A stretch of DNA of 64,000 nt from Janthinobacterium sp. SUN073 (GTDB lineage: Bacteria; Pseudomonadota; Gammaproteobacteria; Burkholderiales; Burkholderiaceae_D): the NCBI RefSeq assembly GCF_030397665.1, contig NZ_JAPUBT010000010.1, positions 62,001 through 126,000 on the forward strand, in the 5' to 3' direction. Both the position numbers and the translations under genes were made by a program. Below are positions 9,296 through 19,766 of the stretch, piece after piece. How positions within the stretch are numbered: position 1 is the stretch's first letter; every line of letters starts with the position of its first letter. The notes under the pieces were generated by a model. It was not told the origin of the DNA. It was given only the letters and a program-made list of their open reading frames with translations, and ran no database searches.

Positions 9296-10078
9296 TCAGT
9301 CGGCACGCAGGAAATCGAGCAGCAGTCCCGTAAATGCGAGGTCCGCTTCGATATTCGACAGATGCGACGCATCGACAGTGGCCAATTCCGCATGGAAGAT
9401 GGTCTGCTGCATCAGCAAGGCATCGGCGATGGTGGTGACGGGATCGAGCGTGCCGGCGATGATCAGCGTGGGCGCGGCGATGTCCTGGATGGCGCCGCGC
9501 AGGTCGGCCTCGGCCAGTGCGTCGCAGCAGCTGGCGTAGCCTTGCGGATCCTGGCGGCGCAGCTTGTCGAGCATGGCGGCGATGGTGGCCGGGCGCGCGG
9601 CGATGAATCCCGGGCTGAACCAGCGTCCAGCCGCGCCGTCCGCGATGGCGTCGAGTCCCTCCTGGCGCACGGCGCGCGCACGGCTATTCCACCCTTCCTG
9701 TGTGCCTACCTTGCCCGCTGTATTGGCCAGCACCAGCTTGCGCAGGCGCTGCGGCGCATGGATGCCCAGCCATTGGCCCGTCACTCCGCCCATCGACAAG
9801 CCGCAGAAATGCGCTTGTCCGATATGCAGGTGGTCGAGCAGGGCGAGGACATCTTGTGCCAGCATCTGCACGCTATACGGTCCTGGCGGACTGGCCGAGG
9901 CGCCATGTCCACGCGTGTCATAGCGCAGCACGTGGAAGTGTGGCGCCAGTGCTTCGGCTTGCGCATCCCACATGGACAGGTCCGTCCCCAGTGAGTTCGA
10001 CAGCACTACGCAGGGTTTGTGCGGATCGCCTTCGCTGCGGTAATGCAGTGATAGTCCATTGATGTCTGCGATTGGCAT
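9296..10078 (-). CDS. pcaD: 3-oxoadipate enol-lactonase
   Basis: This alpha/beta hydrolase of about 260 residues hydrolyses beta-ketoadipate enol-lactone to beta-ketoadipate, the step after muconolactone isomerase. The nucleophile elbow GLSMGG, the acid in GTLDPVT and the His in DASHLSNIE form the triad, and the N-terminus (INGLSLHYRSEG) is typical of PcaD. The ATG at 10078 is preferred over 10084 because the upstream AGGGA lies at a proper distance. It is the last gene of the eight-gene cat-ben operon, 9 bases after benD. Confidence 0.88.
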   Translation of the reverse strand: MPIADINGLSLHYRSEGDPHKPCVVLSNSLGTDLSMWDAQAEALAPHFHVLRYDTRGHGASASPPGPYSVQMLAQDVLALLDHLHIGQAHFCGLSMGGVTGQWLGIHAPQRLRKLVLANTAGKVGTQEGWNSRARAVRQEGLDAIADGAAGRWFSPGFIAARPATIAAMLDKLRRQDPQGYASCCDALAEADLRGAIQDIAAPTLIIAGTLDPVTTIADALLMQQTIFHAELATVDASHLSNIEADLAFTGLLLDFLRAD

Positions 10079-10087
10079 GTGCATCCC

Positions 10088-10873
10088 TTATCCCTGATCG
10101 CCGCCACCGACAGGCAGCACGCTGCCCGTGATGTACGACGCTTCATCCGAGGCGAGAAACAGGATCGCGCCCACTTGTTCATCGATGCTGCCATAGCGGT
10201 GCATGGCACTGCTGGCGATGGTCTGGTCGACGATGCCCTGGTACCAGCGTAGTTCCTGTTCATTGAGGGGTGTGCTGTTGCGCGGGATCGCGCGCGGCGG
10301 CGCTTCCGTGCCGCCCGTGGCGACGGCATTGACGCGGATGCCGTGTTCCGCGTTTTCCAGCGCCAGGCTGGCCGTCAGCGCATTCACGCCACCCTTGGCC
10401 GCCGCGTACGGCACGCGGTAGATGCTGCGCGTGGCGATCGACGAGACATTGACGATGGCGCCGCCGCCCTGTTCCAGCATGGCCGGCAGCACCGCGCGGC
10501 AGCACCAGAGGGTGGGAAACAGCGAGCGGCGGATTTCCGCTTCGATCTGTTCTTCCCGGTAGACCTCGAAAGGCTGTGCCCAGATGGTGCCACCCACATT
10601 GTTGATCAGCACGTCGATGCGGCCGAAATCGGCCATGGCCAGTTCGGCCAGCTGGCGCGCACCCGCATAGTGTTCCAGGTCGGCCTTGCAGACGCTGACG
10701 CGCGCGCCCAGGGCAATCGCTTCGGCGGCCACTTGTTCGATCAGGTCGGCGCGGTCGGCCAGCACCAGCTGCGCGCCTTCGCGCGCGGCGCGCAGCGCGA
10801 CGCCGCGGCCTATGCCCTGCGCCGCGCCCGTTACCAGCACGACCTTGTCGGAAAATCGTTGACGATCACTCAT
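10088..10873 (-). CDS. benD: Benzoate cis-diol dehydrogenase (1,6-dihydroxycyclohexa-2,4-diene-1-carboxylate dehydrogenase)
   Basis: A 261-residue short-chain dehydrogenase that oxidises and decarboxylates the benzoate cis-diol to catechol with NAD+. Visible motifs: Rossmann TGAAQGIG (residue ~16), NNVGG (residue ~91), catalytic Ser of VSSIAT and YAAAKGG (Tyr-x3-Lys, residue ~156). It lies 3 bases downstream of benC in the same operon. Confidence 0.92.
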   Translation of the reverse strand: MSDRQRFSDKVVLVTGAAQGIGRGVALRAAREGAQLVLADRADLIEQVAAEAIALGARVSVCKADLEHYAGARQLAELAMADFGRIDVLINNVGGTIWAQPFEVYREEQIEAEIRRSLFPTLWCCRAVLPAMLEQGGGAIVNVSSIATRSIYRVPYAAAKGGVNALTASLALENAEHGIRVNAVATGGTEAPPRAIPRNSTPLNEQELRWYQGIVDQTIASSAMHRYGSIDEQVGAILFLASDEASYITGSVLPVGGGDQG

Positions 10874-10876
10874 TTT

Positions 10877-11923
<1,047 letters not shown>

Positions 11924-12415
11924 TTAAATGTGGTACACGTCGATGACCTGGTTGATGTAATCGTTTTTCAGGACGACATATTTGTTCAGGATCAGCGGCT
12001 GTGCGCCGGAAAAATCGATGACGTAGCGCGACATGCCGAAGTAGCTGTAGTCGCGCTTGTAGCGATGGCTCAGCGTATGCCAGTTGAAGCGCACCGTACA
12101 GATGGCGCCGTCCTGGCTTTCCAGCTCGATGTTGGCGATGTTATGGCTGGTGCGCGTGTCGGGCATGGTGGCGCTGGAACGCTCGGTCTTGATGCGGAAG
12201 ACACGGTCTTCCAGGCCCTGGCGGATCGGGTAGAAGATCAGCGAAATCTCGCGCTGCGGATCGGTGACCAGGGTGTCGTCATCATCCCAGGCCGGCATCC
12301 AGAACTGTGCATCCGGGTGATAGCACGCGAGCCAGTCATCCCATTGTTCGTCGTCCAGCAGACGGCTTTCGCGGTACAGGAAGCTGGCGATGTCGTGCTG
12401 CGCAATGGTGCTCAT
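11924..12415 (-). CDS. benB: Benzoate 1,2-dioxygenase, small (beta) subunit
   Basis: A 163-residue ring-hydroxylating dioxygenase beta subunit (SnoaL-like fold): [21 protein letters not shown] near the N-terminus and [10 protein letters not shown] near residue 52. It provides the structural half of the alpha3-beta3 oxygenase. Its start overlaps the benA stop by 4 bases (ATGA), so subunit synthesis is coupled. Confidence 0.93.
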   Translation of the reverse strand: MSTIAQHDIASFLYRESRLLDDEQWDDWLACYHPDAQFWMPAWDDDDTLVTDPQREISLIFYPIRQGLEDRVFRIKTERSSATMPDTRTSHNIANIELESQDGAICTVRFNWHTLSHRYKRDYSYFGMSRYVIDFSGAQPLILNKYVVLKNDYINQVIDVYHI

Positions 12416-13788
12416 GGCTGTTCTCCTTCGGCCGCCAGCGCCTGTTTCATGACGTCGAGCCAGTAGCGGTGCTGCACCGTGTACAGACCCTCATCCTCGG
12501 TGCGCGCACCGCTCATCAGCGGCTCCAGGCCGATTTCCTGCGCCGCCGCGTCGGGGCCGGCGATCCAGTGCGTGGCGCCGCGGCACATGTCGTTCCACGG
12601 CATGGCGCTGCCCGCATAGCCTTGCTGGCAGGCGCGGAATTCTTCCAGGTCGTCCGGCGTGGCCATGCCGCTGACGTTGAAGAAGTCTTCGTACTGGCGG
12701 ATGCGCTGCGCACGCGCTTCGTCGTCCTCGCCCTTCGGCGCAATGCAGTAGATCGTTACTTCCGTCTTGTCGACGGAGATCGGGCGCAGCAAACGGATTT
12801 GTGAGCCGAACTGGTCCATCAGGTAGACGTTCGGGTACAGGCACAGATTGCGCGAACGGCTGATCATCCAGTCCGCCGTCGGCTTGCCGAACTGGCGCGC
12901 ATAGTCGGCATGGCGCGAGAAATTCGGCCGATCCTGCGGATTGGCCCACTGCGTCCACAGCAGCATGTGGCCTTGCTTGAAGGCATAGAAGCCGCCGCCC
13001 TGGCGGCCCCAGTTGCCCGCGTCCATGGCGCGGATCTTGTCTTCGCGCTGCGCCAGCTGCTCCTTGCGGCGGTTGGTGGTGGCCGCATAGTTCCAATGCA
13101 CGGCCGAGACGTGATAGCCATCCGCACCATTTTCCGCCTGCAGCTTCCAGTTGCCTTCAAAGGTATAGGTGGAGGCGCCGCGCAGCACTTCCAGGCCGTC
13201 CGGCGACTGGTTGACGATCATGTCGATGATCTTGCCAGCCTCGCCGAGGAATTCTTCGAGCGGCGCCACATCGTCGTTCAGGCTGCCGAACAGGAAGCCC
13301 TTGTAGTTGGCGAAGCGCGCGACTTTTTTCAGGTCGTGCGAACCTTCCTTGTTAAAGCATTCCGGATAGCCCGCGTTCTCCGGGTCCTTTACCTTCAGCA
13401 GCTTGCCGCTGTTGTTGAAGGTCCAGCCGTGGAACGGGCATGTATAGGTGGCCTTGTTGCCCCGCTTGTGGCGGCACAGCTGCGCGCCGCGATGGCTGCA
13501 GGCGTTGATGAAGGCGTTCAGCTCACCTTGCCGGTTGCGCGCGATGAAGACAGGCTGGCGGCCGATATGCGTGGTGTAGTAGTCGTTGTTGTTGGCGATC
13601 TGGCTTTCATGCGCCAGGTAGATCCAGTTGCCCTCGAAGATGTGCTTCATCTCGAGTTCGAACAGGGCTTCGTCGGTGAAGGCGCTGCGGTGCAGGCGGT
13701 GGTCGCCGCTCGCCTGGTCTTCGACCAGCAGGGCGTCCAGGTCGGGCGCCGCCGCAACGGCGGGCCGGTAGGGATGGATGGGAATCAT
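12412..13788 (-). CDS. benA: Benzoate 1,2-dioxygenase, large (alpha) subunit
   Basis: The 458-residue catalytic subunit dihydroxylates benzoate to the cis-diol. The Rieske centre is [11 protein letters not shown]...CPFHGW (residues ~96-120) and the mononuclear iron ligands lie in [11 protein letters not shown] (residues ~215-225). The ATG at 13788 gives the usual BenA length. It lies 10 bases after catA, so oxygenase and ring-cleavage genes are one transcript. Confidence 0.94.
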   Translation of the reverse strand: MIPIHPYRPAVAAAPDLDALLVEDQASGDHRLHRSAFTDEALFELEMKHIFEGNWIYLAHESQIANNNDYYTTHIGRQPVFIARNRQGELNAFINACSHRGAQLCRHKRGNKATYTCPFHGWTFNNSGKLLKVKDPENAGYPECFNKEGSHDLKKVARFANYKGFLFGSLNDDVAPLEEFLGEAGKIIDMIVNQSPDGLEVLRGASTYTFEGNWKLQAENGADGYHVSAVHWNYAATTNRRKEQLAQREDKIRAMDAGNWGRQGGGFYAFKQGHMLLWTQWANPQDRPNFSRHADYARQFGKPTADWMISRSRNLCLYPNVYLMDQFGSQIRLLRPISVDKTEVTIYCIAPKGEDDEARAQRIRQYEDFFNVSGMATPDDLEEFRACQQGYAGSAMPWNDMCRGATHWIAGPDAAAQEIGLEPLMSGARTEDEGLYTVQHRYWLDVMKQALAAEGEQP

Positions 13789-13798
13789 GGCATCACCT

Positions 13799-14719
13799 TC
13801 AGGCAGCAGCGCGGCTGCGGTCGATTTGCGAGGTCGGCGCGGTGGCCGTTTCCGCATACAGGTGGAAGTCGAAGTCGATCGAGGCGAACGGCTGCTGCAG
13901 GTCTTTCGCGGCCAGGGTTGCCGGGTCGCTGATGCGCGTCACGGCCGGCACCAGGCCTTCGCGGCTGGCGAAGGCGAAGTCGTCCCACAGGTATTCATCG
14001 CCATCGATGTTGATCTGCGTGGTCAGCTGGCGCTGGCCGTCGGCGCTGATGAAAAAGTGGATGTGGGCAGGGCGCTGGCCATGACGGCCCAGCAGGTCGA
14101 GCAGTTGCTGCGTGCTGCCGCCCGGCGGACAGCCGTAGCCCTTGGGCATGATGCTGCGGAACTGATAGCGTCCCTGTGCGTCGGCGTAGATGGTGCGGCG
14201 CAGATTGAAGGATGACTGGCTTTGGTCGAAGAACGAGTAATTGCCCATCAGGTTGGCGTGCCAGACTTCGACCTTGGCGCCCGGCAGCGGCTTGCCCTGC
14301 TGGTCATAGACGGTACCCTGCATGAACAGCACTTCAGCCTGTGCGCTTTCGCTACCGTCGTCAAGACGGGCAAAGCCTTCGCTTGCGGGGGCGCCGGCGA
14401 CATACAGCGGGCCTTCGATGGTGCGCGGCGTGCCGCCGTTCAGGCCCGCCCTGGCCTCGGCTTCGTCGGCGCGGATATCCATGAAGCGCTCCAGGCCCAG
14501 GCCCGGTGTCAGCAGGCCCAGTTCGTGCGAGGCGCCGGCCTTGGACAGGAAATCGAGGCCAGTCCAGAATTCGGCGGGCTGGATATCCAGGTCTTCCATG
14601 GCCTTGCACAGATCGCCCACCAGGCGCAGGACGATGGCCTGCACGCGTGGATGGGCCGGCCGGTCGGCGGCGTCGACGATCCAGCTTTTTACCAGGGTAT
14701 CGATGTCATTGTGTGTCAT
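13799..14719 (-). CDS. catA: Catechol 1,2-dioxygenase
   Basis: A 306-residue intradiol dioxygenase cleaving catechol to cis,cis-muconate with non-haem Fe(III). It has the N-terminal helical dimerisation domain and the catalytic beta-sandwich. Ligand motifs are visible: Tyr in [10 protein letters not shown] (near residue 127), Tyr in PKGYGCPP and the two His in PAHIHFFI (near residues 214-220). It lies between catC and benA in the operon. Confidence 0.93.
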   Translation of the reverse strand: MTHNDIDTLVKSWIVDAADRPAHPRVQAIVLRLVGDLCKAMEDLDIQPAEFWTGLDFLSKAGASHELGLLTPGLGLERFMDIRADEAEARAGLNGGTPRTIEGPLYVAGAPASEGFARLDDGSESAQAEVLFMQGTVYDQQGKPLPGAKVEVWHANLMGNYSFFDQSQSSFNLRRTIYADAQGRYQFRSIMPKGYGCPPGGSTQQLLDLLGRHGQRPAHIHFFISADGQRQLTTQINIDGDEYLWDDFAFASREGLVPAVTRISDPATLAAKDLQQPFASIDFDFHLYAETATAPTSQIDRSRAAA

Positions 14720-14754
14720 GTTTGTCTCCTCTGTTGGGAATGATGCTGCGGCGG

Positions 14755-15045
14755 TTAAAGATCGTTTGCGCGGACCGACGACGGGTGCCGGCACAGGGGC
14801 ATCACCTCGATCTGCATGTAGGGGTACAGCGGCAGCGACAGCAGCAACGCGTGCAGCTCCTCGTTGCCGGCCACGTCGAAGATGCTGACGTTGGCATACT
14901 GGCCGGCGATGCGCCACAGATGGCGCCACTGACCCTGTTCCTGCAGGCGCTGCGCCAGCGCCTTTTCTTCCTTCTTCAGCGCGTCGGCCCGGTCGGCCGG
15001 CATGTTGGGCGGCAGTCTTACATCCATCCTCACGTGAAACAGCAT
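14755..15045 (-). CDS. catC: Muconolactone delta-isomerase
   Basis: A 96-residue enzyme converting muconolactone to beta-ketoadipate enol-lactone; it forms decameric rings in characterised homologues. The N-terminus MLFHVRMDVRLPP, the central WRHLWRIAGQYANVSIFDV and YMQIEVMPL are diagnostic. It is 10 bases downstream of catB. Confidence 0.93.
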   Translation of the reverse strand: MLFHVRMDVRLPPNMPADRADALKKEEKALAQRLQEQGQWRHLWRIAGQYANVSIFDVAGNEELHALLLSLPLYPYMQIEVMPLCRHPSSVRANDL

Positions 15046-15055
15046 GGCAATCTCC

Positions 15056-16165
15056 TTATTGGCGCGCCAGGCGGCGCAGTTTGTCGGTGTCTATCTGTAC
15101 GCCCAGGCCGGGACCGGTGGGCACCTGCAGCATGAAGTCGCGGTAGACCAGCGGCTCACGCAGGATTTCCTCGGTCAGCAACAGGGGGCCGAACAGCTCC
15201 GTGTCCCACGACAGGTCGGCAAAGGTGGCGCACAGGTGGGCGCTGGCCGCCGTGCCGATACTGCCTTCGAGCATGGTGCCGCCATACAGGCCGATGCCGG
15301 CCAGCTGTGCCACGGTGGCCACTTGCTGCGCGGGGATCAGCCCCCCCGACTGGGTAATCTTGACGGCATACACGTCGGCGCTGCCGGCGCAGGCCAGGCG
15401 GAAGGCGTCGCCGGGGCCGTGCAGCGCCTCGTCGGCCATGATGGCGACGTCGAAACGGGCGGCCAGGCGACCCAGCGCGGCCGTGTTATCGGCGCGCACC
15501 GGTTGTTCGATCAGGTCCACGCCGCCATCCTGCAGTGCGGCGATGCCGCGCATGGCATCGAGCTCGCTCCACGCCTGGTTGACGTCGACCCGCACGCTGG
15601 CCGCTTCGCCCAGGGCGCGCTTGATGGCCAGCACATGCGAGACATCGTCAGCCACGCTGCGCGAGCCGATCTTCAGCTTGAAGATGCGGTGGCGGCGCAG
15701 TTTCAGCATCTGCTGCGCCTCGGCGATGTCCTGCGCCGTGTCGCCGCTGGCCAGGGTCCAGGCGACAGGCAGCGCATCGCGCACGCGGCCACCCAGCAGT
15801 TCGCTCAGCGGCACACCCAGGCGCTGGCCCTGCGCATCGAGCAAGGCTGTCTCGATCGCGCATTTGGCAAAGCGGTTGCCCTGGATGATCTTGCGCACTT
15901 TCGCCATGGCCATGGCCACACCGCTCGCCTCCATGCCGACCAGCAAAGGGGCGATATGCGTGTCGATATTCGTCTTGATGCTTTCCGGGCTCTCTTCGCC
16001 ATAGTTCAGGCCACCGATGGTGGTTGCTTCGCCCCAGCCCTCGATGCCGTCGGCGCAGCGTACGCGCACCAGCACCAGCGTTTGCGACTTCATGGTGGCT
16101 ACCGACATCTTGTGCGCGCGGATGGTTGGCACGTCGGCGAGGATGGTTTCTATGCTGAGTATCAT
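15056..16165 (-). CDS. catB: Muconate cycloisomerase
   Basis: A 369-residue enolase-superfamily enzyme lactonising cis,cis-muconate. Visible residues: FKLKIG (Lys-x-Lys base pair near residue 168), metal ligands in VDVNQAW, EQPV and ADEAL, and the C-terminal DTELFGPLLL. It is the first gene of the minus-strand operon. The promoter region between 16166 and 16265 is shared with the divergent LysR gene and carries the operator at 16238-16263. Confidence 0.92.
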   Translation of the reverse strand: MILSIETILADVPTIRAHKMSVATMKSQTLVLVRVRCADGIEGWGEATTIGGLNYGEESPESIKTNIDTHIAPLLVGMEASGVAMAMAKVRKIIQGNRFAKCAIETALLDAQGQRLGVPLSELLGGRVRDALPVAWTLASGDTAQDIAEAQQMLKLRRHRIFKLKIGSRSVADDVSHVLAIKRALGEAASVRVDVNQAWSELDAMRGIAALQDGGVDLIEQPVRADNTAALGRLAARFDVAIMADEALHGPGDAFRLACAGSADVYAVKITQSGGLIPAQQVATVAQLAGIGLYGGTMLEGSIGTAASAHLCATFADLSWDTELFGPLLLTEEILREPLVYRDFMLQVPTGPGLGVQIDTDKLRRLARQ

Positions 16166-16237
16166 ATTTAATTTGTATAATGTGAGCAGGTATGTGTACG
16201 ATATTCCCCGTCACACCCCACGTCCAACACTGTTTTG

Positions 16238-16263
16238 GTATGGTTTCAATACTTAAAAGGTAT
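16238..16263. promoter_or_regulatory. LysR-type (CatR/BenM-like) operator between catB and its regulator
   Basis: The sequence reads GTAT-N7-ATAC-N7-GTAT, three half-sites at 11-base spacing; ATAC-N7-GTAT is the known BenM/CatM recognition pattern. It begins 73 bases upstream of the catB start. The right half-site includes the AAAAGG Shine-Dalgarno of the regulator gene (start 16266), which suggests autorepression. A matching site with the same spacing, preceded by the same CGTCCAACAC block, lies upstream of benE (21101-21126). Confidence 0.8.
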
Positions 16264-16265
16264 AT

Positions 16266-17180
16266 ATGGAGCTGCGTCACCTGCGTTATTTCGTCGCCGT
16301 CGCGGAAGAGAAGAATTTCACGCGGGCCGCCGAGCGCCTGCACATCGCCCAGCCGCCGTTAAGCCGCCAGATCCAGCAGCTGGAAGAAGAGCTGGAAGTG
16401 CAGCTGATCGAAAAGGGATCACGTCCCTTGCGGCTGACCAAGGCGGGACGCTTCTTTTATGCGCATGCGCAGGAGCTGCTGTCCAAGGCTGCCGACCTGA
16501 AGACCATGACCCAGCGCGTGGGCAAGATCGAGCGCACCTTGTCGATCGGCTTTGTCGCCTCTACCCTGTATGGCCTGCTGCCGGAGATCGTGCGGCGCTT
16601 TCGCGAACGCTATCAGGCGGTGGAGATCAGCTTTCACGAGATGACCACGATGGAGCAACTGCAGGCATTGAAGGAAGGCCGTATCGATGTCGGCTTCGGC
16701 CGCCTCAAGCGCGAGGATGCCGCGATACGCCGCATCGTGCTGCGCGAAGAGCCGCTGATCGTGGCGCTGCCCATGGGGCACCGGCTCGCCGCGCAAACGG
16801 GGCCGCTGAAGATGAACGACCTGCTGCACGACCCGCTCATCGTTTACCCGAAGGCGCCCCGTCCCAGTTTTGCCGACCAGGTGCTGGCCACCTTCAGCGA
16901 TCGCATGATCGTGCCGCAGCAGGTGATCGAGGTGCGCGAGCTGCAGATCGCCATCGGCCTGGTGGGCGCGGGCCAGGGCATCGCCATCGTGCCCGACAGC
17001 CTGCAGGGCATGAAACGCAATGATGTCGTGTACCGCACCATCGATGACCGGCAAGCCATCTCGCCCATCATCTTCAGCGTGCGGCTGATGGACCGCTCGG
17101 AAGAACTGTCCAACATGCTGGCCGTGATCTATGAGATCTACGACGCCTGCAAGCTGCCGCACGTGAAGGAAACGCTCTGA
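16266..17180 (+). CDS. catR: LysR-family activator of benzoate/catechol genes (CatR/BenM type)
   Basis: A 304-residue LysR regulator: N-terminal winged HTH (MELRHLRYFVAVAEEKNFTRAAERLHIAQPP..., residues 1-60) and periplasmic-binding-like effector domain (SIGFVASTLYGLLPEIV from residue ~93). It is divergent from catB across a 100-base region that holds the tripartite operator. Known relatives respond to cis,cis-muconate and/or benzoate. CatR, CatM and BenM cannot be separated by reading alone. Confidence 0.88.
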   Translation: MELRHLRYFVAVAEEKNFTRAAERLHIAQPPLSRQIQQLEEELEVQLIEKGSRPLRLTKAGRFFYAHAQELLSKAADLKTMTQRVGKIERTLSIGFVASTLYGLLPEIVRRFRERYQAVEISFHEMTTMEQLQALKEGRIDVGFGRLKREDAAIRRIVLREEPLIVALPMGHRLAAQTGPLKMNDLLHDPLIVYPKAPRPSFADQVLATFSDRMIVPQQVIEVRELQIAIGLVGAGQGIAIVPDSLQGMKRNDVVYRTIDDRQAISPIIFSVRLMDRSEELSNMLAVIYEIYDACKLPHVKETL

Positions 17181-17193
17181 TGAAGCAACGGGT

Positions 17194-18279
17194 TCAGAAC
17201 GCGTGGCGCACGCCCATCAGCACGCCGGACTGATTCAGCCCCGCGCCCACGGTACCGCCGGCATCGAGGGCGATGGCGGCGCCGCCCTTGTTCTGCATGC
17301 GGCCCAGAGAGGCGTGGACGGCCGTGCGCTTGGACAGGTAATAGGTGGCGCGCAGCACCGCCAGGTTGGATGCCTTCGAGCTGTCCTTGACGTCCAGGCG
17401 CGACAGCTGACCGTCAAGCTGCCACGGGCCGTCGAAGGTGTAGGACGCGCCCAGGTAATACAGGCCCAGACGGCTGTCGCTGGCCGCATCGATGCGGCGC
17501 TCGATGGCGCCGCCGCCGATCTTGGTTTGTCCCAGCACGGCGTAGCCATTGAGCGAAATGCGCCGGTCGGTATCGGCTGCGCGCACCAGGCCGTTGGCCG
17601 CGCCGGGGCCGCCGCGCAGCTGGTCGTACGAGGCCGAGGCGCCCCATGTCCTGGTATCCCAGGCCAGCATGCCCGTCATCTGGCGGCAGGCGCGCGCATT
17701 GCCGGGCACTTCCCCCGCGCAGCCGGTGGCGGCCGGCCCGCCCGTCGAAGATGCATCGCGCCCGAAGCTGTAGGTGGCGCCCACCGTCAATTCCTTGAAC
17801 ACGCCCAGGTATCCAATGGCGTTGTCGCTGCGCGCATTGGGCAGGTACAGATCGAGGCTGCTGATGCTGAAGATGTTGGGCCCGATGATGTCCGACCTGG
17901 CTGTGGCGAGGAAAGTCATGTTTACCTGCCGGCCCAGCATCAGCTGGCCGTACGCATTTTTCAGGCCGACATAAGCGGCGCGGCCGAACAGGCGGTTGCC
18001 CTGGCCCATGGTGCCCATGTCGGCGCCGATGCCCGTTTCCAGGGCGAAGATGGCTTGCGCGCCGCCCCCCAGGTCTTCGCTGCCGCGAAAACCGATGCGC
18101 GAGGGCAGCGAGGCCGTCAGCGACGGCATCTTGACGATGCTGTCGCCGGCGGCGTTGGCATTGGTGGTGTAGGCCACGCCCAGGTCAAGCAGACCGTACA
18201 TGGTTACTTGCTGGGCGTGTGCACCCGTGCTCAGGCATCCTGCTGCGATCAGTGCCGCGCAGGCGATAGTGTTGTTCAT
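17194..18279 (-). CDS. Outer-membrane porin (Gram-negative general porin, betaproteobacterial type)
   Basis: A 361-residue porin: signal peptide ending near THAHAQQ-type cleavage (AHAQQ, residue ~23), first strand VTMYGLLDLGVAY, the FRGSEDLGGGAQAIFALE motif of the Burkholderiales OmpC-like family, and a terminal aromatic GVRHAF. It is the third gene after benE and the MFS transporter, 35 bases downstream of the latter, so it probably gives benzoate a route through the outer membrane. Confidence 0.88.
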   Translation of the reverse strand: MNNTIACAALIAAGCLSTGAHAQQVTMYGLLDLGVAYTTNANAAGDSIVKMPSLTASLPSRIGFRGSEDLGGGAQAIFALETGIGADMGTMGQGNRLFGRAAYVGLKNAYGQLMLGRQVNMTFLATARSDIIGPNIFSISSLDLYLPNARSDNAIGYLGVFKELTVGATYSFGRDASSTGGPAATGCAGEVPGNARACRQMTGMLAWDTRTWGASASYDQLRGGPGAANGLVRAADTDRRISLNGYAVLGQTKIGGGAIERRIDAASDSRLGLYYLGASYTFDGPWQLDGQLSRLDVKDSSKASNLAVLRATYYLSKRTAVHASLGRMQNKGGAAIALDAGGTVGAGLNQSGVLMGVRHAF

Positions 18280-18314
18280 GCTGGTCTCCGTTGTTGTTGT
18301 AAATGTTGTCGTGC

Positions 18315-19670
18315 TTATGATTGAACGGCGCGCGCGCGTGGCGGCATCGCCGGTGCCGCTTGCACCGAGGCCGAACGGCCATGGCGTATGAGCGATACGG
18401 CGATGACGGCGATGGCCGCGGGGATGGCGATGGCCATGAAATTCTGTTCCAGCGGCAGCGCCATGCCGACCAGCGTACCGATGGCGATGGGCGCCAGGAT
18501 GGCGCCGCTGCGACCTACGCCCGATGCCCAGCCGATGCCGGTCGAACGGATCGCCATCGGATAGAACTGGCCCGCATAGGCATAGGTGACGATCTGCGTG
18601 CCGATGGTCGAGGCGCCTGCCAGGCCCACCAGCAGGAACAGCAGTTCGGTGGGCACCTTGAAGCCAAGCAGGGTAATCGACACGGCCGCCAGCGCGTACA
18701 TGCCCATCAGCACATACTTGATGTTGAAACGGTCCGCCAGCCAGCCGCCGCCGACGGCGCCGATGACGGCGCCGAAATTCAGCACCAGCACGAAGGTCAG
18801 GGCCGAACCGAGGCTGTAGCCGGCGCTGGCCATCAGCTTGGTGAGCCAGGAGCTGAGCGCATAGACCATGAACAGGCACATGAAAAAGGCTATCCAGAAC
18901 ATCGCGGTGCTGAAGCCGCGCCCATCCTGAAACAGCTTGCCGATGGGGGCTCCCTCGGCGCGGTCCTGCGCGGGCAGGGCGAAGCGGTCGTCCGCATCGG
19001 GACGATACGACGGCTCCATGCGCGCGACGATCTGCTTGAGTTCATCGAGGCGGTTTTCGCGGATCAGGAAGGGCATCGATTCGGGCAGCGCTTTCAGGAT
19101 CACGGGTATCAGCAGCACGGGCAGGCCGGCGGCCAGGAAGACGGACGACCAGCCATAGGTTTCCAGCAGTCCCTTGCCCAGCAACGCCGCCAGCATGCCG
19201 CCCACGGCATAGCCGCTGAACATCAGGGTGACCATGGTGGCGCGGATTTTCTTCGGCGAGTATTCCGTCATTTGCGCTACCACATTGGGCATCACTCCGC
19301 CGATGCCCAGTCCTGCCAGGAAGCGCATGGCGCTGAAGGTGTACGGGTCGTGCGTGAAACCCGCCGCCGCCGTGAAAACGCTGAACAGCGCGATGCAGAT
19401 GGCAATCGCCTTGCGCCGTCCGATGCGGTCGGCGATGGTGCCGAGGAAGATGGCGCCAAACATCATGCCGAACAGCGCGGAACTGACCATGAAGCCCGCG
19501 TTTTGGGCCGTCACGCCCATGTCCTTCATGATCGAGGGCAGGGCGATGCCGGCGACGGCCAGGTCATAGCCGTCGCAGATGATGATGAGGGCGCACCATA
19601 GCAGCACCCCGGCGTGGAAGCGGTTGAAACGGGCCTTGTCGGATAATTCGTGTACGTCGATATGTCGCAT
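18315..19670 (-). CDS. benK: Aromatic-acid:H+ symporter, MFS (BenK/PcaK type)
   Basis: A 451-residue major facilitator with 12 predicted helices. The first helix carries the aromatic-acid symporter signature (ICDGYDLAVAGIALP, residues ~31-46; Asp residues essential in PcaK) and the loop motif GTIADRIGRRKA follows at ~80. It lies between benE and a porin in one operon, so benzoate is the likely substrate; PcaK-like 4-hydroxybenzoate or protocatechuate transport is the alternative. Confidence 0.85.
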   Translation of the reverse strand: MRHIDVHELSDKARFNRFHAGVLLWCALIIICDGYDLAVAGIALPSIMKDMGVTAQNAGFMVSSALFGMMFGAIFLGTIADRIGRRKAIAICIALFSVFTAAAGFTHDPYTFSAMRFLAGLGIGGVMPNVVAQMTEYSPKKIRATMVTLMFSGYAVGGMLAALLGKGLLETYGWSSVFLAAGLPVLLIPVILKALPESMPFLIRENRLDELKQIVARMEPSYRPDADDRFALPAQDRAEGAPIGKLFQDGRGFSTAMFWIAFFMCLFMVYALSSWLTKLMASAGYSLGSALTFVLVLNFGAVIGAVGGGWLADRFNIKYVLMGMYALAAVSITLLGFKVPTELLFLLVGLAGASTIGTQIVTYAYAGQFYPMAIRSTGIGWASGVGRSGAILAPIAIGTLVGMALPLEQNFMAIAIPAAIAVIAVSLIRHGRSASVQAAPAMPPRARAVQS

Positions 19671-19766
19671 GATGCAAGTCTCCTGGGTGTTGTTGTGGGT
19701 TGTGGCGGGCCAGCCGCGCGGCCGGATGGGCGCACGGGTGTGGTGAAATGAAGTACGGGATGTGCG

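Noticed and set aside
16166-16265. Riboswitch between catB and its regulator
   Set aside because: The conserved pattern is a LysR operator repeated upstream of benE; no aptamer-like structure was seen.
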